Assembly (NCBI GenBank): GCA_024639975.1
Contig: JAHEFX010000005.1
Span: 1 to 57,783 of the forward strand
DNA from: a bacterium
GTDB lineage: Bacteria; Actinomycetota; Acidimicrobiia; Spongiisociales; JAENVV01
Direction of reading: 5' to 3'
Length of the DNA stretch: 57,783 nucleotides
Shown here: one piece after another, positions 8,868 through 19,029 of the stretch
Layout: each line of letters starts with the position of its first letter
Numbering within the stretch: position 1 is the stretch's first letter
The notes under the pieces: generated by a model
What the model was told of the DNA's origin: nothing
Database searches by the model: none
Seen by the model: only the letters and a program-made list of their open reading frames with translations
Program-made: the position numbers and the translations under genes

Positions 8868-9962
8868 TCAGACCAGGACGATCAGGTCGTCCCGGTGGAT
8901 GACGAGGCCATCGTCGGATCTCGTGCCGGCGATGGCCCGAATGGTGTCGGCCGAGAGGCGCGCCCTGCCCTTGGCGACCAGCGACTCGTCTGGGCCGAAG
9001 ACTTCGACAGCCTTGCCTGCCTCGAACGTCCCATCGACATCGGTCACCCCGACCGCGAGGAGGGAGCGGCCACCGACCGTGAGCGCTTCGGCGGCGCCGG
9101 CGTCGATGGTGATCCGACCGGTGGACGGAAGGCCGAACGCTATCCAGAGCTTGCGGGCGGCGAGCCCTGAGTCTCGGGGCGCAACCCAGGTACCGACCGA
9201 GTCGCCCGACACGGCGGCGCCGACGACGTCGGCTCGGCCGGCCGGGGCGACGACGGTGGGAATGCCGGACCAGGCGGCCATGCGAGCGGCGGCCACCTTG
9301 GTGGCGATGCCCCCGGACCCGAAGGTTCCGGCCGATGCGCCGGCCGCCAGACGATCCAGGACCTCGTCGGTGTGGGTGACGGCATCCACGAGCGCGGCGT
9401 CGGAATCGGCGTTCGGGTCACCGTCGAAGATGCCATCGGTGTCGGTGAGGATGACGAGCATCCCTGCCCCGATGAGGTGCGAGACGATCGCAGCGAGGCG
9501 ATCGTTGTCGCCGAACCTGAGCTCGTCGACGACGACGACGTCGTTCTCGTTCACCACGGGAACGACGCCGCGGGCCAGCATCCGCTCGAGGGCCTCCGAC
9601 GAGTGCACGTATTGGTCGCGGTCGGCAAGCACGTCGCGGGTGAGGAGGACCTGGCCGACTGCCCGCCCATGGGCGCCGAAGGCCTCCGAATAGGCATGCA
9701 TGAGGTGGCTCTGTCCCACGGCTGCCGCCACCTGGAGTCCCGGGACGTCGGTCGGGCGACGATCGAGCCCCAGAGCGGGAAGCCCGGCCGCGATCGCACC
9801 GCTCGTCACGAGCGCCGTCGGGTGGCCGGCGTCCCAGAGGCGGGCGACCTGGCCGACGACGCCGTCCAATCGATCGCGGTCGATCCCACCCCCCGGTCCG
9901 GTCAGGCTGGATGATCCGACCTTCACGACGACCTTCTGGTCGCGCTCGAGGGCATACCTCAT
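8868..9962 (-). CDS. proB: glutamate 5-kinase with C-terminal PUA domain
   Basis: KVVVKVGSSSLTG, VVNENDVVVVDELRFGDNDRLAAIVS; start ATG 9962, 4-bp overlap with the obgE stop. Confidence 0.95.
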   Translation of the reverse strand: MRYALERDQKVVVKVGSSSLTGPGGGIDRDRLDGVVGQVARLWDAGHPTALVTSGAIAAGLPALGLDRRPTDVPGLQVAAAVGQSHLMHAYSEAFGAHGRAVGQVLLTRDVLADRDQYVHSSEALERMLARGVVPVVNENDVVVVDELRFGDNDRLAAIVSHLIGAGMLVILTDTDGIFDGDPNADSDAALVDAVTHTDEVLDRLAAGASAGTFGSGGIATKVAAARMAAWSGIPTVVAPAGRADVVGAAVSGDSVGTWVAPRDSGLAARKLWIAFGLPSTGRITIDAGAAEALTVGGRSLLAVGVTDVDGTFEAGKAVEVFGPDESLVAKGRARLSADTIRAIAGTRSDDGLVIHRDDLIVLV

Positions 9963-11266
9963 GGGCGCTCGTCCTCCCATTCCCACTCGTCGTCCTCGTC
10001 CTCCCAAGGATCCACCTCGGGCTCGTAGGTGAAGACGAGCTCGCCGATCCGGACGTCGTCGCCGGGCCGGGCGCCCGCCGCCGCGAGTGCGTCGTCGACC
10101 CCGAGCTTCTTGAGCCGGGTCGCGGCGAGGTCTGCCGCCTCCGGCTTGGTCAGGTCGTCGAGGTTCACGGCGCGCAGGGCGTCGCGGCCGGCGATCTTCC
10201 ATTCGCCATCGGCCTTCTCGACCCGGAACGCCGATGCAACGGGCCGGTGCAGCACGTAGCCCTCCCGCTCGGGCAGGCGCTGGGTCGTGTCGGCGACCAG
10301 TTCGGCGACGGCGTACAGCAGCTCGGCGACGCCCTCGCCGGTGACCCCGGAGATGGGGAACACCCGCTCAACGCCGAGGGTCCTCGCCAGCTCGTCAACA
10401 TCGTGCTCCCCGCCCAGATCGGACTTGGTGAGCGCGACGAGGCGGGGGCGAGAAGCGAGTGCTTCGGAGTGTGAGGCGAGCTCGGCGGTCAACACCCGGT
10501 ACTGGTGGTCGACCGGCTCGGTCTGCAGCGAGGAAGCGTCGAGGAGGAACACGAGCACCATGGCCCGTTCCACGTGGCGGAGGAACTCGTGTCCGAGGCC
10601 CTTGCCTTCGGCCGCACCCTCGATGAGACCGGGGATGTCGGCCAGTACGAACTCCCGATCACCGACCGCCACGACGCCGAGGTTCGGCTGGAGAGTCGTG
10701 AAGGGGTAGTCGGCGATCTTGGGCCGAGCCGCCGAGACCCGGGCGATGAGGGTCGACTTGCCGGCGTTCGGGAACCCGACGAGGGCGGCGTCGGCCAGGA
10801 GCTTCATCTCGAAGCCGAAAGCCGACTCGGAGCCGTACTCGCCCTGTTCGGAGAAGCCGGGCGCTCGATGCGACTTCGACTGGAGGGCCACGTTGCCGGA
10901 GCCACCACGTCCGCCGTGGAGGAGCCGGACGCTCTGGCCGGGGGCAACGAGGTCGGCGACCACGGTGCCGTCCTCGTCACGGACGACGGTGCCCGGCGGG
11001 ACCCCGAGCACTAGGTCGTCACCGCGCCGTCCATGGCGGACGTCGCCTTCCCCATGGGAGCCGTCGCCGGCACGGTGGTGGGGGTTGCGTCGGTACCGGA
11101 GGAGGGTGGCGACGGACTCGTCCGCCTCGACGATCACGTCACCGCCGTCGCCGCCGGATCCGCCCTCGGGCCGACCCCTCGGCTTGCCCTTCTGGCGCCT
11201 GAATGCAACGACCCCCGCACCGCCGTTGCCGGCGCGGAGGTGGACGGTGACTGTGTCGACGAACAC
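9959..11266 (-). CDS. obgE: GTPase ObgE/CgtA
   Basis: MFVDTVTVHLRAGNGGAGVVAFRR; G1 GFPNAGKSTLI. Confidence 0.97.
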   Translation of the reverse strand: MFVDTVTVHLRAGNGGAGVVAFRRQKGKPRGRPEGGSGGDGGDVIVEADESVATLLRYRRNPHHRAGDGSHGEGDVRHGRRGDDLVLGVPPGTVVRDEDGTVVADLVAPGQSVRLLHGGRGGSGNVALQSKSHRAPGFSEQGEYGSESAFGFEMKLLADAALVGFPNAGKSTLIARVSAARPKIADYPFTTLQPNLGVVAVGDREFVLADIPGLIEGAAEGKGLGHEFLRHVERAMVLVFLLDASSLQTEPVDHQYRVLTAELASHSEALASRPRLVALTKSDLGGEHDVDELARTLGVERVFPISGVTGEGVAELLYAVAELVADTTQRLPEREGYVLHRPVASAFRVEKADGEWKIAGRDALRAVNLDDLTKPEAADLAATRLKKLGVDDALAAAGARPGDDVRIGELVFTYEPEVDPWEDEDDEWEWEDERP

Positions 11267-11278
11267 GCCTACGGCGTG

Positions 11279-11530
11279 TCAGTCGGTGAGAACGTCGACG
11301 AGTCGGCGGCCGTTGCGCGAGCCGTAGCGGACCGTGCCCTCGGCGAGTGCGAAGAGGGTGTCGTCGCTGCCGCGACCGACGTTGTCGCCGGGATGGATGC
11401 GGGTGCCGCGCTGGCGCACGAGGATGGCGCCCGAGTTGACGGCCTGACCGTCGAACACCTTCGGACCCAGCCGCTGCGCCTGTGAGTCGCGACCGTTCTT
11501 GGTCGACCCGCCTGCCTTGGTCTTTGACAT
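11279..11530 (-). CDS. rpmA: 50S ribosomal protein L27
   Basis: [45 protein letters not shown]. Confidence 0.97.
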   Translation of the reverse strand: MSKTKAGGSTKNGRDSQAQRLGPKVFDGQAVNSGAILVRQRGTRIHPGDNVGRGSDDTLFALAEGTVRYGSRNGRRLVDVLTD

Positions 11531-11539
11531 GATCTGCTC

Positions 11540-11854
11540 CTAGGGAAGGTCGATGCCGGTGACGCGCACGGTGGTGTAGCGCTGCCGGTGCCCCTTGCGG
11601 CGCCGGTTCCCGGTCTTGTTCTTGTAGGTGAAGATGTCGATCTTCGGGCCCTTCTCGTCGGCATCGAGCACCTCGGCGGTGACCGATGCCTTCGACAGGA
11701 CGTCCTGGGCGGTGATCGTGTCGCCCTCGTCGTTGACGACGAGGACGGGGGTGAAGGTGACCGAGTCGCCCGCATCGGGGATGCGGTCGACGCTGATCAC
11801 GTCACCGGGAGCGACCTTGGCTTGCCGGCCCCCGGCCTTGATGATGGCGTACAT
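11540..11854 (-). CDS. rplU: 50S ribosomal protein L21
   Basis: MYAIIKAGGRQAKVAPGDVISVDRI ... YKNKTGNRRRKGHRQRYTTVRVTGI. Confidence 0.97.
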   Translation of the reverse strand: MYAIIKAGGRQAKVAPGDVISVDRIPDAGDSVTFTPVLVVNDEGDTITAQDVLSKASVTAEVLDADEKGPKIDIFTYKNKTGNRRRKGHRQRYTTVRVTGIDLP

Positions 11855-11905
11855 AAGAGATCCTGTGCAGCAGTTGACGACCTGGGGCCGTGTGGGAACC
11901 GGCAA

Positions 11906-11933
11906 AGGATACCTCCCGACCGGTCCTATCCAA
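11906..11933 (-). promoter_or_regulatory. putative sigma-70-type promoter for rplU-rpmA-obgE
   Basis: Minus strand TTGGAT-16 bp-TATCCT between rne and rplU; leaves a 5' UTR of about 45 nt. Confidence 0.5.
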
Positions 11934-11940
11934 CCCGGAT

Positions 11941-13563
11941 TCAGTCGACTTCGTTGGCAGCCGCTTCGGCGGGTGTCTGGGGCACGGCTCGGAGGGCGGC
12001 ATCCTCCTTGAGGATGACCCCGCGACCCGCACAATGCGGGCACGACTCGGAGAAGTTCTCGAGCAGCGACCGGGACACGTTCTTGCGGGTCATCTCGACC
12101 AGCCCGAGCGAGGACACGTCGTAGACCTGGGTTCGGGTCTTGTCGAGTGCGAGCACCTCTCGGAACTTCTGCATCAGCATCCGGTTGTTCTTCTCGGATT
12201 CCATGTCGATGAAGTCGATGACGATGATCCCACCGATGTCGCGCAGGCGTAGCTGGCGGCCGATCTCCTCTGCTGCCTCGAGGTTGTTCTGGAGGACGGT
12301 CTCCTCCAGCGACGACGAACCGACGAACTTGCCCGTGTTGACGTCGATGACCGTGAGCGCCTCGGTTCGGTCGACGACCAGATGACCGCCGGACTTGAGG
12401 TAGACCCGACGGTCGAGGGCCTTGCGGAGCTGGTCCTCGACGTGGAAACGCTCGAAGAGCCCCATGTCGTCCTCGTAGACCTTGACCTTCTCGACCAGGT
12501 CGGGAGCGGTGTCGGCGAGGTAGGCCTTGACCCGCTCTGCGGCTTCGGGGCCATCGATGAGCAGGCGCCGGAACTCGTCGGTGAAGTGCTCGCGGATGAC
12601 GCGGATCAACAGCTCGGGCTCCTGGTGGATCAGGCGCGGGGCCGGGCCGCTGCCGGCGTCGGCGCTGACCTCGTCCCACTGTGCCACGAGGGCCTCGATG
12701 TCGGCGGCGAGCTGTTCCTCGGTCGCATCGGAGGCTGCCGTCCGCACGATCACGCCATAGCCCTCGGGCTTGGCGTCACGGATGGCGTCCCGCAGGCGCC
12801 GCCGTTCCTCGTCCGGGAGGCGGCGGGAGATGCCCATGACGTCGGAGTCGGGGACGAGGACGAGGTAGCGGCCGGGCATGGACACTTCGCCGGTGAGCCG
12901 GGCTCCCTTCGAGCCCATGGCATCCTTGACGACCTGGACGAGGACCTTGTCGCCGTTCTTCAACACCTCTTCGATCCGAGGCTTGTTGCGACGGCCACCC
13001 GGGCCTTTGACGTCGCCGGCGTAGAGCACACCGTTCTTGCTCGACCCAAAGTCGAGGAAGGCAGCCTCCATCCCGGGGAGCACGTTGCGGACGACGGCGA
13101 GGTAGATGTTCCCGGCGAGGCTCTCGGTCTCCTCGGAGGCCACGTAGTGCTCTACGAGGGACGGGCCCTCCATGACGACGGCCTGGGTCTGGTGGGCGCG
13201 GGACCGAACGAGCATCTGGCGCTTGATGCCCTCGCGGGACGGGGGCGGGAGCTCGGGAAGCGGGCGTCGGTCGGCGCTGCGACCCCTGCCCTGGTTGCGG
13301 TCCCGGCGGTCCTGGCCACCCTTCTGGCGGGGGCGCTGGTTGCCGCCCTGGCGCTGGCGGGACTTGGACTGGGAGCCGCCCTTGGAGCCACCCTTCTTGC
13401 CCTGCTTCTGCTGCTTCGCCTTCTGCGGCGACTGTTTGGGCGCCTCGGTGACCCGGCGGACCTCGACGGTCGAACGACCGACTCGGCGGGTGCTGCGCTC
13501 TTCTCGCGCCTCACCATCGCCCTTGCGCACCACTACGGGTGCCTTGCGGCGGAACAAGCCCAT
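11941..13563 (-). CDS. rne: Rne/Rng family ribonuclease (RNase E/G) with basic low-complexity N-terminal arm
   Basis: Catalytic region VVRNVLPGMEAAFLDFG ... GGHLVVDRTEALTVIDVNTGKFVG; C-terminal CPHCAGRG; GGAG Shine-Dalgarno upstream of ATG 13563. Confidence 0.93.
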   Translation of the reverse strand: MGLFRRKAPVVVRKGDGEAREERSTRRVGRSTVEVRRVTEAPKQSPQKAKQQKQGKKGGSKGGSQSKSRQRQGGNQRPRQKGGQDRRDRNQGRGRSADRRPLPELPPPSREGIKRQMLVRSRAHQTQAVVMEGPSLVEHYVASEETESLAGNIYLAVVRNVLPGMEAAFLDFGSSKNGVLYAGDVKGPGGRRNKPRIEEVLKNGDKVLVQVVKDAMGSKGARLTGEVSMPGRYLVLVPDSDVMGISRRLPDEERRRLRDAIRDAKPEGYGVIVRTAASDATEEQLAADIEALVAQWDEVSADAGSGPAPRLIHQEPELLIRVIREHFTDEFRRLLIDGPEAAERVKAYLADTAPDLVEKVKVYEDDMGLFERFHVEDQLRKALDRRVYLKSGGHLVVDRTEALTVIDVNTGKFVGSSSLEETVLQNNLEAAEEIGRQLRLRDIGGIIVIDFIDMESEKNNRMLMQKFREVLALDKTRTQVYDVSSLGLVEMTRKNVSRSLLENFSESCPHCAGRGVILKEDAALRAVPQTPAEAAANEVD

Positions 13564-13728
13564 GTTGTAACTCCTTTTCCGACACCCAGCGGGCATCGGA
13601 CACATCGTGTGGAAGTCGGCGGCCGGGGCGGCGAAGATTCAAGAGCCGGCTCCGGCGACACCGATTGGGACCGGCTTGCGCACGGGTCCCTGATTCCTCG
13701 CAGGGTAGCAGTGCGACCGGCTTGCGCC

Positions 13729-14310
13729 TCAGAGCCCCAGATCGGGCTGCTCGGGCTCCCCGGGGTCCCAGCACCGTCGGCACCTGGCCTCATAGGAGTC
13801 GGTGGCGCCCAGGACGACCAGGTCGTCGGTGGCGATCGTCCGCTGGGTGAAGTTGGCGGGCTCCCCACAGCGCACACAGACAGCCAGGGCCTTGGTCACG
13901 TACTCGGCCCGCCCGACGAGCGTCGGTACCGGCTCGAACGGGCGACCGAGGTAGTCGAGGTCGAGCCCGGCGACGATCACCTGCCGACCCGAGTCGGCCA
14001 GGGCCTCGACGACGTCGACGAGGCCGAGGTCGAAGAACTGCGCCTCGTCGACGCCCACGACCTGGGTGTCGTCCTCGACGGCGGCGAGCAGCTGCGCGGA
14101 TCCGTCCACCGGGATCGCGTCGATGCTCAGCGCCGAGTGGGAGACGACTTCGTCCTCGGAGTACCGGTCATCGAGGGCCGGCTTGAACACCTGGACGGGC
14201 CTGCGGGCGATCCGAACCCGCACGGCGCGACGGATGAGCTCTTCGCTCTTGCCGGAGAACATCGGCCCGCAGATGACCTCGACCCAGCCATGATCACGCG
14301 ATCGGAACAT
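13729..14310 (-). CDS. tdk: thymidine kinase
   Basis: VICGPMFSGKSEELIRR, VVGVDEAQFFD, Zn-binding VCVRCGEPANFTQR ... CRRCW. Confidence 0.95.
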   Translation of the reverse strand: MFRSRDHGWVEVICGPMFSGKSEELIRRAVRVRIARRPVQVFKPALDDRYSEDEVVSHSALSIDAIPVDGSAQLLAAVEDDTQVVGVDEAQFFDLGLVDVVEALADSGRQVIVAGLDLDYLGRPFEPVPTLVGRAEYVTKALAVCVRCGEPANFTQRTIATDDLVVLGATDSYEARCRRCWDPGEPEQPDLGL

Positions 14311-14368
14311 GGGCCGACAGTACTTGCCGGGCGCAGCTGCGCCGCCTCCGAGGGCGGCCGGCTCCGAT

Positions 14369-15562
14369 CTAGTACTGCCCGGTGAGCTCCATGCCCTTGC
14401 CGGAACGGCGTTGGGCCTGGGCGCGGGTCGAGGGGCGTCGCGCCCAGACCGAGTTGGCAACCCCAAGGGCCATGGCCGTGGCGAGCAGCGATGATCCACC
14501 GGAGCTCACCAGTGGTAGCGGGAGGCCCGTGACCGGCATGAGCCGGACGGTCATGCCGATGTTCACGAAGACCTGGAACGCGATCACCGCAGCGACGCCT
14601 GTCAGCATGACTCTGGCGAAATCGTCGTCGGACGTGCCGGCTATGACGAGGAGCCGCCACAGCAGGACGGCGTAGACGGCGATGAAGATCGCGCCACCGA
14701 TGAAGCCCAGTTGCTCGCCGATGGCGGTGAAGATGAAGTCGGACTCCTGTTCGGGGACGAAGCTCAGCTGGGTGAGGTTGCCCTGGAACAGGCCCTTTCC
14801 GGCGAACTGGCCGCTGCCGATGGCCGTGACGGACTGGAGCTGGTTGTATGCGTTGCCGAGCGGATCGGCTTCCGGGTCGGCGAAGCTGGTCAATCGGGCC
14901 AGCTGGTAGGCCTTCAACAGGTCGAGGCGAACGGCCAGCCAGGCGCCGACACCCGCAAGTCCAGCCAGTAGTCCGAGCTGTCGCAACGAAGCACCTGCCG
15001 ACCAGAGCATCACGGCGACCATGAAGATGAAGACGAGCATCGTGCCGAGGTCCGGTTGCATGACGATCAGGAGGGCGGGGACCGCCAGCAGGACGAGGGC
15101 CCGGAACAGGGTCCGCCAGGTGAGCGGGCCGCCGTCGTCATCGCGCCGGCGCGCCAGGGAGGCAGCGAGAACGGCGGCCATCGCCGGTTTCGCGAACTCT
15201 GAGGGCTGGATGGAGACGCCGCCGATGAGTATCCAACGACGGGCGCCGTTCAACTCGGGGAAGAAGAACGTGGCCGCAAGGGCGAGGAGCGTGACCACAT
15301 AGATGGCCCAGGCGAAATGCTGTAGTTCCTTGTAGTCGAGGAACGACAGGAGCAGGAAGGCGATGATCCCGATGCCCGCCCAGATCGCCTGCCTGCGCAT
15401 GGCGCCGAACGGGTCGAGGCCTTCGGCCTCGAGCGGCCCGGCGGTGGCGGAGTAGATCATCGTGATGCCGACCACGATGAGGAGCAGCATGGCGACGAAG
15501 AGAATCGGGTCGGAGCGAAGCGCGACCGCCCGGCGGCTGTCGTCGTGGGCGAAGAGGGTCAT
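14369..15562 (-). CDS. rodA: rod shape-determining protein RodA (SEDS family)
   Basis: TMIYSATAG, RRWILIGGVSIQPSEFAKPA, LPLVSSGGSSLLATAMALG. Confidence 0.95.
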   Translation of the reverse strand: MTLFAHDDSRRAVALRSDPILFVAMLLLIVVGITMIYSATAGPLEAEGLDPFGAMRRQAIWAGIGIIAFLLLSFLDYKELQHFAWAIYVVTLLALAATFFFPELNGARRWILIGGVSIQPSEFAKPAMAAVLAASLARRRDDDGGPLTWRTLFRALVLLAVPALLIVMQPDLGTMLVFIFMVAVMLWSAGASLRQLGLLAGLAGVGAWLAVRLDLLKAYQLARLTSFADPEADPLGNAYNQLQSVTAIGSGQFAGKGLFQGNLTQLSFVPEQESDFIFTAIGEQLGFIGGAIFIAVYAVLLWRLLVIAGTSDDDFARVMLTGVAAVIAFQVFVNIGMTVRLMPVTGLPLPLVSSGGSSLLATAMALGVANSVWARRPSTRAQAQRRSGKGMELTGQY

Positions 15563-17598
15563 GGCGATGCCTCCAGCGTGTCGGGGAGGTCACCGAGGAA
15601 TGGGTCGCCCGGCTCCGGGATCTCGCTGGAGTCCCACGGCAAGGGGTCGCCGAGTTTGCCCCCTTCGATCACCGGATCGACGTCCTCACCGATCAGGTGC
15701 TGCATGACGGCCCGGGCAACCGGAGCGGCGACGGCGCTGCCTGCGCCGCCTTCCTCGACCACGACCGCAACCACGTACTGGGGGGCATCCACCGGGACGA
15801 CGCCCACGAACCAGGAGTGCGGCAGCTTCGTCAAGGGGTCGACGTCGGCCGTTCCCGTCTTGCCGCCGGTCAGCCACGGTTGGGCCATGACGGAGAAGGC
15901 CCCCTCGGCCGTCCCTGCGTTGGTGACGCGTTGCATGTCGGACCGGAAGTCGGCGAGGAAACCCTCCGGCATGTCGATCTCGGTCCCGACCGGCTCCACG
16001 TCGTCGACGATGGTCCCGGTGAAGTCGGCGATCGCACTGACGACGCGCGGCTCCCACACCGTCCCGGTGGCGAGGCCCGCGTAGGCAACGGCCATCTGCA
16101 GCGGGGTTGCGAGCACGTCGCCCTGGCCGATGGCAACGTTCATGAGGTCGCCTCCCACCCAGAGCGAGCCGGGCTCGAGCCTGCTGGGGTGGATGATGTT
16201 GGGCTGGTCCTCGTCCCGCAGGAGCTGCTGCTCGGCGAGCTCCTCGAACAGCTCACGGTCCGGGATGCGCCCATCGGCTTCGAAGGGCAGGTCGACGCCG
16301 GTCTCCGAGCCGATCCCGAGCAGGCGCGCGGTGTCCTGGAGGATGCCCTCGTCGTCGGAGTTCTTGTGCTGCTCCCAGATGTTGAGGGCGGTCTGCCAGA
16401 AGTAGATGTTGCAGGACTCCTGGAAGCCGACATGGAGGTCCACGGTCACGTCGTAGCAGTGGTCGTAGAAGACCTTCTGGCTGCTCTCCTCGAGCTGGGC
16501 CACGTCGAGGCGGCCCTCGGTGTTGATCCGGATGGTGCCCTCGGGCGTCTGCTGGGTGGCGTCGATGGCGTAGATGCCCTCGGCGTAGGCCGTCAGGTAG
16601 GTCACGGCCTTGAAGGTGGAACCCGGGGCGAAGAGGCCCTGGATGGCGAGGTTGTTGAAGGCCTTCTTGTCGAGGAGTTCCTGGTACTGGCGTCCGTCGA
16701 TGCCCTCGACGAAGGCCTGCGGCTCGTAGGCCGGGTACGACACCATGGCCACCACGTCACCGGTGCGGGCATCGAGGACGACCACCGACCCGGTCGATGC
16801 CTCGCTCGGGGCGTCGGTGACGTCCTGGGTCTGCGTCGCACGTGACAGGGCGATTCCGTCGACGAGCGCCCGCTCGGCGACGACCTGGGTCTCGAGGTCC
16901 AGCGTGAGCGTGATCGTGTGGCCGGGGATGGCGGCTTCTTCACTCGACAGGCCGATGATCTGGCCGGACGGCAGGATGTTGTAGTAGCGGAGACCCTGTT
17001 CGCCCTGTAGGGCGGCGTCGTAGTAGCGCTCGACGCCGGCCTTGCCGACCGTCCCGTTTCGATCGAGGTCGGCGTTCTCCTCGAGGTCTTCGGCGGACGG
17101 GGCCGCGGCGTAGCCGACCACATGAGCGGCGATGGACCCGAGGGGGTAGGTGCGGACCGGGGTCCATTCGACATCGACGCCCGGGAACCGATCACGGTTG
17201 CCGAGCACGAAGAGGGCATCGTCGGCGTCGAGGACGACGTCGTCGAGGAAGAAGAGTTGGTCGACCGGTACCGCGTCGAACATGGCTCGTACGTCCACGG
17301 AGGAGATGGCATCGTCGAGTCCGGCGATCTCCTGGATCAGCGCCTCGACCGCCTCTTCGTCGCCGACCCGGGTCGGATCGACGATCAGCGTCGGTTGGCG
17401 GACGATGCCGGCGATCTCCCGGCCGGTGCTGTCCACGATCGTGCCGCGTGGCGCGACCGTCGACAGCGGTTTCACCTGCTGGCCGGCCGCCGAGGCCTCG
17501 TAGTCCGCCCCTTGGGCGATCTGCACGAACCAGAGCTTGGTCACGAGGATCCCGAGCATGATCGAGAACACGATGCCGAGCGTGCCGACGCGGATCAT
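15559..17598 (-). CDS. mrdA: penicillin-binding protein 2 (class B transpeptidase)
   Basis: FAPGSTFKAVTY (SxxK), SCN, TGGKTGTAD (KTG); start taken at ATG 17598. Confidence 0.93.
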   Translation of the reverse strand: MIRVGTLGIVFSIMLGILVTKLWFVQIAQGADYEASAAGQQVKPLSTVAPRGTIVDSTGREIAGIVRQPTLIVDPTRVGDEEAVEALIQEIAGLDDAISSVDVRAMFDAVPVDQLFFLDDVVLDADDALFVLGNRDRFPGVDVEWTPVRTYPLGSIAAHVVGYAAAPSAEDLEENADLDRNGTVGKAGVERYYDAALQGEQGLRYYNILPSGQIIGLSSEEAAIPGHTITLTLDLETQVVAERALVDGIALSRATQTQDVTDAPSEASTGSVVVLDARTGDVVAMVSYPAYEPQAFVEGIDGRQYQELLDKKAFNNLAIQGLFAPGSTFKAVTYLTAYAEGIYAIDATQQTPEGTIRINTEGRLDVAQLEESSQKVFYDHCYDVTVDLHVGFQESCNIYFWQTALNIWEQHKNSDDEGILQDTARLLGIGSETGVDLPFEADGRIPDRELFEELAEQQLLRDEDQPNIIHPSRLEPGSLWVGGDLMNVAIGQGDVLATPLQMAVAYAGLATGTVWEPRVVSAIADFTGTIVDDVEPVGTEIDMPEGFLADFRSDMQRVTNAGTAEGAFSVMAQPWLTGGKTGTADVDPLTKLPHSWFVGVVPVDAPQYVVAVVVEEGGAGSAVAAPVARAVMQHLIGEDVDPVIEGGKLGDPLPWDSSEIPEPGDPFLGDLPDTLEASP

Positions 17599-18095
17599 GC
17601 GAGGACGCCCCGTTCGGTCGGGGCGAGGATCCGGGCGAGCAGCGGGTAGAGCATCGCGGCCAACCCGAGGTTGAGCAGGGGAACGACGATCGCTCGGGTG
17701 AGGATCTCGGCCTGTAGGAGCGATCCCTGCCCCGAAAGCGTGCCGAGCACGAAGACGAGCACCTCGGCCAGGAGGCTGAGGGCCCATACGCCGGCGAGGG
17801 ATCGGAGGGGCGCTTCGCCGGTCAGGCGGATCGCGGCGAACGCGACCACGGTGTAGACGAGGGCTCTGAGACCGAGGGGGGATGCCCCCAGGAGGTCGAT
17901 GACGAGTCCAGACGTGAAACCGACGAGGAGCGCCGCCCGGGGTTCGAGCCAGCGAGCAACCAGGATCGTCATCACGACGACCAGGGATGCGGTGACGCCA
18001 AAGATCCGAAACCGGTTGAGGACCACCGTCTGGAGTACGACGGCGATGACCATGAGACCGATGGCTCGCAGGACCATGAGGGGGCGCTGGTTCAC
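17595..18095 (-). CDS. mreD: rod shape-determining protein MreD
   Basis: Polytopic 166 aa; GFTSGLVIDLLGASPLGLRALVY; position between mreC and pbp2. Confidence 0.88.
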   Translation of the reverse strand: MNQRPLMVLRAIGLMVIAVVLQTVVLNRFRIFGVTASLVVVMTILVARWLEPRAALLVGFTSGLVIDLLGASPLGLRALVYTVVAFAAIRLTGEAPLRSLAGVWALSLLAEVLVFVLGTLSGQGSLLQAEILTRAIVVPLLNLGLAAMLYPLLARILAPTERGVLA

Positions 18096-19018
18096 GGCGT
18101 GGTCCCCTCGGAACCGTCATCGGCCCCTTCGCCCCCGTCGGCCGGCACGCTGTCATCGGTCGTCGCGACCTCCTCGTCGTCGAGGGGCGCCGTGTTGGGC
18201 TGGTACTGGACGACGGCCACGAAGCGCGGGAGGCGGCTGAAGTCGGCCACGGGGTCGACCCGGGCGTCGGTGATCTGGTCGCCGATCGGTTCGATCGCGC
18301 CGGGCACCATGGCGACCTGGAGGCCCGATGGGTAGCCATTGGTGCCGACGGTCGACAGGAGTGTCTCCGGGGCGATGGGAACCGCCTCTTCGTAGACGTC
18401 GTAGCGGAGCTCACCGGCGCTGCCGAGGCCGCTGATGGCCCCTCGCATGCCGAGCGGCGTCGTCACCTCGATGATGTCCGTCGAGTCGATGAGCAGCTGG
18501 ACGGTGGCGGTGGCATCGGAGACGGCGACCACCCGTCCGATCAACATGCCCGACTCGTCGAGCACCGGGTACCCGACGAGGACGCCGTCATTGCGACCCT
18601 TGTCGACGGTCAGCGAGCCGTCGTCGGCCGTTCCCTGCACCTCGGCCGGGAGCGTCGACACCTCGATGCCGGTCGCCTCGGAGAGGTTCAGCATGGACCT
18701 GAGTAGGTCGACCTCGGCGGTCAGCCGGTCGGTCTCGGCGAGCTCGGCCCGCAGCTCGTCGACCTCGATGCTGAGGCTCTCATTGGCCTCGCGCAGTGTG
18801 GCGAGCGAGACGACGCCGTCGACGAGACCGGCGAGCGGGTCGACGACGGCGTCGGTGGCCGCCTGTACGGGACCGAACAGCGAAGCGGCGCCAGAACGGA
18901 ACTGCGACAGGATGTCGTCCTCCGACGTCGACTGGACGTCGAAGGTCATGAGGACGAACGACACCAGGACGAGGGTGACGAACACGAGGGTCGGGTTGTC
19001 CCGGGTGCGGCTCCGCAT
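18092..19018 (-). CDS. mreC: rod shape-determining protein MreC
   Basis: N-terminal TM, coiled coil LREANESLSIEVDELRAEL, DKGRNDGVLVGYPVLDESGMLIGRVV. Confidence 0.93.
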   Translation of the reverse strand: MRSRTRDNPTLVFVTLVLVSFVLMTFDVQSTSEDDILSQFRSGAASLFGPVQAATDAVVDPLAGLVDGVVSLATLREANESLSIEVDELRAELAETDRLTAEVDLLRSMLNLSEATGIEVSTLPAEVQGTADDGSLTVDKGRNDGVLVGYPVLDESGMLIGRVVAVSDATATVQLLIDSTDIIEVTTPLGMRGAISGLGSAGELRYDVYEEAVPIAPETLLSTVGTNGYPSGLQVAMVPGAIEPIGDQITDARVDPVADFSRLPRFVAVVQYQPNTAPLDDEEVATTDDSVPADGGEGADDGSEGTTP

Positions 19019-19029
19019 GGTGCGGTCCG

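Noticed and set aside
8868-10202. 444-aa version of the glutamate kinase
   Set aside because: The first 80 residues are Arg/Gly-rich out-of-frame obgE; the true start is ATG 9962.
12382-14385. 667-aa + strand ORF
   Set aside because: Antisense to rne and tdk; shadow ORF with no motifs.
15559-18414. 951-aa version of PBP2
   Set aside because: N-terminal extension overlaps mreD and mreC out of frame; start placed at ATG 17598 (MIRVGTLGIVFSIMLGILVTKLW).
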